This document shows, in pieces, positions 6,881-10,564 of a stretch of 10,564 nt of DNA. The DNA comes from CAKRJP01 sp963658085 (lineage in GTDB: Bacteria; Bacillota; Clostridia; Lachnospirales; Lachnospiraceae), in the NCBI GenBank assembly GCA_963658085.1, contig CAVKOU010000053.1, positions 1-10,564 of the forward strand, written 5' to 3'. A program made the translations under genes and the position numbers. The notes beneath the pieces are model-generated. The model saw only the letters and a program-made list of their open reading frames with translations, searched no databases and had not been told where the DNA came from. Numbering within the stretch: the first letter of the stretch is position 1; each line of letters starts with the position of its first letter.

Positions 6881-8209
6881 TTATTTTTCTTCTTTTGTCT
6901 TCATCAGGCCAAATGTAATAGTAACTGCCACCGCGATCAACAAAAATAATGGATAATATTCATATTTCAAGATCCCCAGATAATCACACTCTGCAGCTTC
7001 CTGTACCATCAGCATACAGGTACCATGAGGAACTACCATCGCTCCTAAGCAGGCCCCGATGTCCAAAAGGCTTGCCAGTCGTTTTGGTGCAATCTTATAA
7101 CTGGAGCCAAGCTCATTAGCTACAGGTGCTGTAATGACAATGGCTAACGTATTGTTTGCAATAATAGTAGCCAGTACCATCGGAAAGAATAATACAATAT
7201 ATTCGCAACTCTTTCTTGATTTGATGGCCTTTTTTGCTTTCTCTGTCAACCATTCCAGGCCTCCATAATAGCGGATTGTACCGATCATACCGGAGATCAT
7301 CATAGCAAATACTGCTAACCAGAACATGCCCTCCATGCCGGAGCCGATGCCCTGCGCCCACTCCCAGATGGTAGATGTACCTGCTACCACACCGATAATT
7401 CCTGATAAAATCATACCGATGGTCAGAACAAGAATTACATTTAAACCTGTGACAGCCAGCGCCAGAACTGTAATATACGGAATGATGGTCCATAGATTAT
7501 AACTACCTGCCTCCATTGCCGATGTACCTGCACTTCCGCCTCCTACGATTCCATACAAAATAACAGTTAGGATTGCTGCCGGTAATGCAATGGTAAAATT
7601 CATCCGAAACTTATCCTTCATCTCGGCACCAACACCCTTCGTAGCACAGATGGTGGTATCAGAAATCATAGAAAGGTTATCACCAAATGTTGAACCTGTT
7701 AAAACAGCAGCTGCTGCAATTCCAATATTCAGCCCCGTTCCCTCTGCTAGCGCCACCGCTACCGGCGCCATAACGCTGACGGTTCCCATGGAAGTACCGA
7801 TACAGGTAGATACGATGGAACACATGATGAAAATACCAGGCACAAGAAGATGTACCGGAATCATTTGGGCTCCGAGATTTACCATAGATTCCTTGCCACC
7901 GATGGCTGCGCAGGATCCTGCAAAACCACCTGCTAAAAGAACGATGAGGCTTAAAGTCATTACCCCTTCGGACCCGGCAGATTCATAATAAATCTTAGCC
8001 TTCTCATCCAGATCTCTGTCCTTTTCAAAACAGATCAAGCCAATCAGCACACCGGCTAGTACCGCCACATATCTCGGCATGACATTAAAAGGTTTTTCGG
8101 CACCTAAAATTGTAAATGCGACGCCACATCCTACATATAAACCTAAAAATACAATAATCGGAATCAGTGCTTTTGCACCATAATATTTATGATCTTTATT
8201 ATCGCCCAT
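6881..8209 (-). CDS. NhaC family ion-coupled antiporter/transporter
   Basis: A 442-residue integral membrane protein with roughly 11-12 hydrophobic segments and no signal peptide. The segment GSTFGDNLSMISDTT at 172-186 is close to the NhaC signature around its FGD...SDTT core. The family includes Na+/H+ antiporters and also Na+/H+-coupled carboxylate and amino-acid exchangers. Its position between metabolic genes makes an organic-acid or amino-acid substrate more likely than a housekeeping sodium pump; this is inference. A GTG four codons upstream (8221) is in frame, but TGGAG six bases before the ATG at 8209 favours the ATG. It lies 24 nt after the PLP-enzyme gene and 54 nt before the enolase-superfamily gene, in the same transcription unit. 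Confidence 0.88.
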   Translation of the reverse strand: MGDNKDHKYYGAKALIPIIVFLGLYVGCGVAFTILGAEKPFNVMPRYVAVLAGVLIGLICFEKDRDLDEKAKIYYESAGSEGVMTLSLIVLLAGGFAGSCAAIGGKESMVNLGAQMIPVHLLVPGIFIMCSIVSTCIGTSMGTVSVMAPVAVALAEGTGLNIGIAAAAVLTGSTFGDNLSMISDTTICATKGVGAEMKDKFRMNFTIALPAAILTVILYGIVGGGSAGTSAMEAGSYNLWTIIPYITVLALAVTGLNVILVLTIGMILSGIIGVVAGTSTIWEWAQGIGSGMEGMFWLAVFAMMISGMIGTIRYYGGLEWLTEKAKKAIKSRKSCEYIVLFFPMVLATIIANNTLAIVITAPVANELGSSYKIAPKRLASLLDIGACLGAMVVPHGTCMLMVQEAAECDYLGILKYEYYPLFLLIAVAVTITFGLMKTKEEK

Positions 8210-8215
8210 TTTTTT

Positions 8216-8220
8216 CTCCA
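8216..8220 (-). promoter_or_regulatory. Ribosome binding site deciding the NhaC-type gene start
   Basis: TGGAG on the minus strand, six bases before the ATG at 8209. The in-frame GTG at 8221 overlaps this Shine-Dalgarno sequence, so it cannot be the start that this site serves. Confidence 0.6.
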
Positions 8221-8233
8221 CTTAAAAACTGCA

Positions 8234-9424
8234 CTAATCGCGCAGTGCCTTCTTTAGCTGTAACAACGCCTTTTCCAGAATACTTCTCGGGCAAGCCAAA
8301 TTGAATCTTAGGTAGCCTTCCCCACCATCTCGAAACCAACTGCCCATGTCCGTTGCAATGTGTGCTTTCTCCAAAATAAACTTCTCAATTTCATCTGTGC
8401 TCATGCCGGTTCCTCTAAAATCAACCCATACCATATAGGTAGCTTCCGGCTTTGTCATCTTTAGCTCCGGCAGATTCTCTTCAAGAAAATCTACCATATA
8501 ATCCATATTGGCACTGACATAATCACATAATGCTGTCACATAATCATCGCACTTTGTATAAGCCGTCACAAGTGCAGCTGCACCAAACCAGTTCATAGCT
8601 CCCAGACGATTTGCTGTCTGCTGACGCACAAAAGCTTCTCTTAATTTGACATCCGGAATAATCGCATAGGATGTCTGAAGTCCCGCCAGGTTAAAGGTCT
8701 TGCTAGGTGCATACTGTGTGATTGCAAACTGCTTTGCCTTTTCGGATACAGCACACAATGCATGATGTTCATGTCCGTCCATCATCAAATCCGCATGAAT
8801 CTCATCAGAGACAATAATCACATGATTTCTCTCACAGATCTCTACCAATTTCTCAAGCTCATCTACCGTCCATGCACGTCCTACCGGATTATGGGGGTTA
8901 CTGATAATCATCAGCTTGTTTGCAGGATCTTTTGCTTTTTGCTCAAGATCTTCAAAATCCATGGTCCAATATCCATCCTCTTCTATCAAGGGATTAAGGA
9001 CCAATTTTCTATCATTGTTCTCAACACCTTCCATAAATGGATAGTAAACAGGAGTCTGCACAATAACGCCTTCCCCCGGCTTTGTAAATTGTTGGATTGC
9101 CATGTAAAACCCCGGAATCACTCCCGGTGTAAACACAATCCAGTCTTTCTCAATCTGCCAGTGATAACGACGATCCACCCACTGAATGATGGCATCATAA
9201 AATTCCTGCTTCTTAATGGTGTAGCCATAAGCCTGTGTCTGGGCACGCTTGATAATGGTATCGATCACTTCTCTTGGTGATGGAAAATCCATATCTGCGA
9301 TCCACATAGGAATAATCTCTTCCGGATGCTTCACTCCAAACTTTTCTCCAATGCCGTCCCACTTGAAAGAATTTGTTCCCCGGCGTTCCAGGTATTCATC
9401 AAAATATTCTTCTGTGTAACTCAT
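8234..9424 (-). CDS. PatB/MalY-type PLP-dependent C-S lyase/aminotransferase
   Basis: A 396-residue fold-type I PLP enzyme of the MalY/PatB subgroup, annotated in relatives as cystathionine beta-lyase or aminotransferase. It is cytoplasmic and the length is normal. The N-terminal MWIADMDFPSP at about 40-50 and YGYT at about 66-69 are typical of the subgroup. PLP-site motifs follow: NPHNPVGR at 176-183, SDEIHADL at 206-213 and the Schiff-base lysine K242 in APSKTFNLAG. The carboxylate-binding arginine is R373 in LRFNLACPR. The family catalyses beta-elimination (cystathionine or other S-conjugates to pyruvate, ammonia and a thiol) and sometimes transamination. AAGGAGG ends four bases before the ATG. 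It is the first gene of the unit facing the MarR gene. beta-Elimination releases an aminoacrylate enamine, the classic RidA substrate, which fits the ridA gene at the unit's end. The natural substrate is unknown. Confidence 0.93.
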   Translation of the reverse strand: MSYTEEYFDEYLERRGTNSFKWDGIGEKFGVKHPEEIIPMWIADMDFPSPREVIDTIIKRAQTQAYGYTIKKQEFYDAIIQWVDRRYHWQIEKDWIVFTPGVIPGFYMAIQQFTKPGEGVIVQTPVYYPFMEGVENNDRKLVLNPLIEEDGYWTMDFEDLEQKAKDPANKLMIISNPHNPVGRAWTVDELEKLVEICERNHVIIVSDEIHADLMMDGHEHHALCAVSEKAKQFAITQYAPSKTFNLAGLQTSYAIIPDVKLREAFVRQQTANRLGAMNWFGAAALVTAYTKCDDYVTALCDYVSANMDYMVDFLEENLPELKMTKPEATYMVWVDFRGTGMSTDEIEKFILEKAHIATDMGSWFRDGGEGYLRFNLACPRSILEKALLQLKKALRD

Positions 9425-9464
9425 TTTACCTCCTTAAATTTATAAATAGTTTTACTCTCGAATA

Positions 9465-9479
9465 GTTCGGTACCAGAAC
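9465..9479. promoter_or_regulatory. Candidate MarR operator, lyase side
   Basis: GTTCGGTACCAGAAC is an imperfect dyad (GTTC-N7-GAAC). It shares 11 of 15 positions with the dyad at 9581-9595. It lies just downstream of the predicted transcription start of the minus-strand unit, where a bound repressor would block transcription. It overlaps a second short dyad, CGAATAGTTCG, at 9459-9469. The link to this MarR protein is inferred. Confidence 0.55.
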
Positions 9480-9490
9480 CATTTGATGCC

Positions 9491-9521
9491 TTTATATTAC
9501 TACTGCCCATCTTTTTGTCAA
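9491..9521 (-). promoter_or_regulatory. Promoter of the PatB-NhaC-enolase-RidA unit
   Basis: A perfect TTGACA -35 is at 9516-9521 on the minus strand. The -10 is either TAATAT at 9494-9499 (16-bp spacing) or TATAAA at 9491-9496 (19-bp spacing). The leader to the PLP-enzyme ATG would be about 60 nt. Confidence 0.6.
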
Positions 9522-9580
9522 TATACTTTTTATATTTTAGTGACTTATACCAATTTTTTGTCTTATTTTTTGTTAGAATT

Positions 9581-9595
9581 GTTTTGTTCCAAAAC
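9581..9595. promoter_or_regulatory. Candidate MarR operator, regulator side
   Basis: GTTTTGTTCCAAAAC is a perfect 6-bp inverted repeat around a 3-bp centre. It lies 11 bp upstream of the -35 of the marR promoter. It is related to the dyad at 9465-9479; the pair at positions 4 and 12 changes from T-A to C-G, keeping the symmetry. A binding protein here could regulate its own gene. Confidence 0.55.
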
Positions 9596-9606
9596 CTTTT
9601 TCTAAT

Positions 9607-9635
9607 TTGACTCTTTAAATTTTTCACTATATAAT
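9607..9635 (+). promoter_or_regulatory. Promoter of the MarR-family gene
   Basis: TTGACT at 9607-9612 and a perfect TATAAT at 9630-9635 are separated by 17 bp. The start site would be near 9642, only about 20 nt before the ATG, with AGGAG between. Confidence 0.8.
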
Positions 9636-9662
9636 AAATACAAACAAACAGGAGAATTATTT

Positions 9663-10205
9663 ATGAGCAATTCAAAAGCAACTTTATCCACAGATCATCT
9701 CTTATCTGATCTGGATCATAAAATCGATACGGCCTTTCGCAATCAGCTGATTATGGCTATTTATCAATCGATTCCCAGAAATTACGGACAGCATGTCATG
9801 CTGACAGAAATAGAAATGCATTCCTTAGGCTATATCCAGCAGGAACCTGGAATTACAGCTAAAAAACTGGGAGAGATCATGTACCGCACCAAAGGTACGA
9901 TTTCCAGTATCATCAGCCGTCTGGAAAAAGAGGGCTTTTTGACCCAGGAGATCAATCCTGATAATCGCCGTCAACACAGACTTTATCTGACTCCTAAAGG
10001 GAACGAAGCCTGTAATCAGCATATTTCCTTTGACCGCAAGAAGACTAGCGAATTTATCATTTATCTTTCCCAATACTGTACTCCGGAAGAAATTGACGGA
10101 TTTTTCAAGGTCCTGCAGTACAGAACTGAATTTTTCGAGAAGGCGATACAGAACGATAGGGATGAATATGCAGAAATAAAAAAGACAGCAACAAAAGCGG
10201 ATTAA
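9663..10205 (+). CDS. MarR family transcriptional regulator
   Basis: A 180-residue winged helix-turn-helix regulator, expected to be a cytoplasmic homodimer binding palindromic DNA and usually released by a small ligand. The DNA-binding domain spans about 48-115: the helix-turn-helix runs from ITAKKLGEIM (64-73) through TKGTISSIISRLEKEGFL (76-93), and the wing carries NPDNRRQHRLYLTPKG (98-113), the family's D-R...L-T-G signature. N- and C-terminal helices (about 10-40 and 115-170) would form the dimer interface. The C-terminal tail is longer than in the shortest members and lysine-rich at the end. AGGAG lies eight bases before the ATG. It is divergent from the PLP-enzyme unit with a 238-bp shared control region holding two related dyads, so it probably controls that unit and itself. 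The ligand is unknown. Confidence 0.93.
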   Translation: MSNSKATLSTDHLLSDLDHKIDTAFRNQLIMAIYQSIPRNYGQHVMLTEIEMHSLGYIQQEPGITAKKLGEIMYRTKGTISSIISRLEKEGFLTQEINPDNRRQHRLYLTPKGNEACNQHISFDRKKTSEFIIYLSQYCTPEEIDGFFKVLQYRTEFFEKAIQNDRDEYAEIKKTATKAD

Positions 10206-10224
10206 ACCGCTTTGTTACTGTCTT
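10182..10224 (-). terminator. rnpB terminator embedded in the 3' end of the MarR gene
   Basis: The arms 10182-10200 and 10207-10224 pair with one bulged A and one C-A mismatch around a 6-nt loop. On the minus strand the stem is directly followed by TCTTTTTTATTT, a proper U-tract; on the plus strand no U-tract follows. It therefore fits transcripts arriving from rnpB. The right arm on the minus reading, and the U-tract, are complementary to the last codons of the MarR gene, whose stop codon overlaps the loop. Confidence 0.75.
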
Positions 10225-10226
10225 GG

Positions 10227-10259
10227 CTTATATAAGTACTTTATATAAGATTTTTATTT
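10227..10259 (+). terminator. AT-rich hairpin with T-tract after the MarR gene
   Basis: CTTATATAA at 10227-10235 pairs perfectly with 10241-10249 around a 5-nt loop and is followed by ATTTTTATTT. The polarity fits termination of the plus-strand MarR transcript, although the stem is weak (AT-rich). Together with the neighbouring hairpin it may give more stable termination. Confidence 0.5.
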
Positions 10260-10297
10260 AGCCCAATTTTCCTTTGTATCAGCTATTCTTTAATGGT

Positions 10298-10564
10298 TAA
10301 GCAAGACGATAAGCCGGGTTATGTCGTTGGGTAATCATCTATCTAGACCTGATGTCGCCACCAGGTTCAAGCGACCAACCTAAGACGTGACGGGCCGCCA
10401 CGTTGTCTTTTTCCGGTCTTGCTTCGGATGGGGTTTACATGTGCCCCTGTCGTTACCGACAAGGCGGTAGTCTCTTACACTGCCCTTCCACCCTTACGTA
10501 TAAAAATACGCGGTATATTTCTGTTGCACTGGCCTTGGAGTCACCTCCACCGGACGTTATCCGG
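10298..10564 (-). ncRNA. rnpB: RNase P RNA (type A), 3' portion, cut by the window edge
   Basis: This is the catalytic RNA that trims 5' leaders from tRNA precursors. Read on the minus strand, the conserved core is clear: CCAGTGCAACAGAAATATA, then TAAGGGTGGAAGGG, GGTAACGACAGGGGCACA, GTAAACCCC, GAAGCAAGACC, and near the 3' end GATTACCCAACGACATAA followed by CCCGGCTTATCG. The order and the loop elements match the ancestral type A fold rather than the Bacillus type B. The 5' part, including the GAGGAAAGTCC region, lies beyond 10564. The 3' end is an estimate, set a few bases past TATCGTCTTGC. Confidence 0.93.

Noticed and set aside
7590..7988. 132-residue plus-strand ORF opposite the transporter gene
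   Set aside because: It is a shadow of the hydrophobic antisense gene, with no ribosome binding site and no domain.
9421..9627. 68-residue lysine-rich minus-strand ORF upstream of the PLP-enzyme gene
   Set aside because: It is AT-rich, low in complexity, has no ribosome binding site, and covers the divergent promoter and operator region.
1..10564. CRISPR array, tRNA genes or defence system
   Set aside because: No regularly spaced direct repeats, no cloverleaf and no defence-type domains were found. The only AAA+ ATPase is a DUF815 protein next to pheA, without partner genes.

Overview
The window looks like a chromosomal segment of a low-to-moderate GC Gram-positive anaerobe, most likely a Lachnospiraceae-type Clostridium. 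This rests on strong AGGAGG-type ribosome binding sites, AT-rich intergenic DNA with canonical TTGACA/TATAAT promoters, a type A RNase P RNA, a DUF815 ATPase, a pyrB-pyrI pair and the overall codon style. The genus is an inference.

Layout from left to right. (1) Positions 1-380 carry no complete gene. They hold a possible C-terminal tail of a plus-strand gene and a GC-rich element of about 195 bp bounded by perfect 29-bp inverted repeats. (2) Positions 381-2871 hold a minus-strand pair: pheA (bifunctional chorismate mutase/prephenate dehydratase) followed by a DUF815 AAA+ ATPase, separated by a tandem 17-bp repeat. (3) Positions 3010-5138 hold a plus-strand unit with a clear sigma-A-type promoter: a nitroreductase, then pyrB and pyrI (aspartate transcarbamoylase catalytic and regulatory chains). 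It ends in a strong hairpin that can terminate both strands. (4) Positions 5201-9424 hold a minus-strand four-gene cluster, transcribed in the order PatB/MalY-type PLP enzyme, NhaC-type transporter, enolase-superfamily dehydratase, RidA. (5) A divergent plus-strand MarR-family regulator lies at 9663-10205. (6) The 3' portion of rnpB (RNase P RNA, minus strand) runs off the right edge.

The most interesting part is the four-gene cluster with its divergent MarR gene. The shared intergenic region has one good promoter in each direction. It also has two related 15-bp dyads (11 of 15 positions identical, with one base-pair-preserving change), which are good candidates for the regulator's operators. 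A lyase or aminotransferase, an ion-coupled transporter, an acid dehydratase and an enamine/imine hydrolase together suggest uptake and breakdown of a small hydroxy- or amino-acid substrate that the sequence does not identify. pheA and pyrBI serve phenylalanine and pyrimidine synthesis and are ordinary. At the right end, the rnpB terminator hairpin lies partly inside the 3' coding end of the marR gene, and a second hairpin of opposite polarity lies beside it.

Three start codons are placed downstream of the longest possible ORF (pheA 2871, ridA 5578, nhaC-like 8209) because a strong Shine-Dalgarno sequence sits just before the internal ATG.
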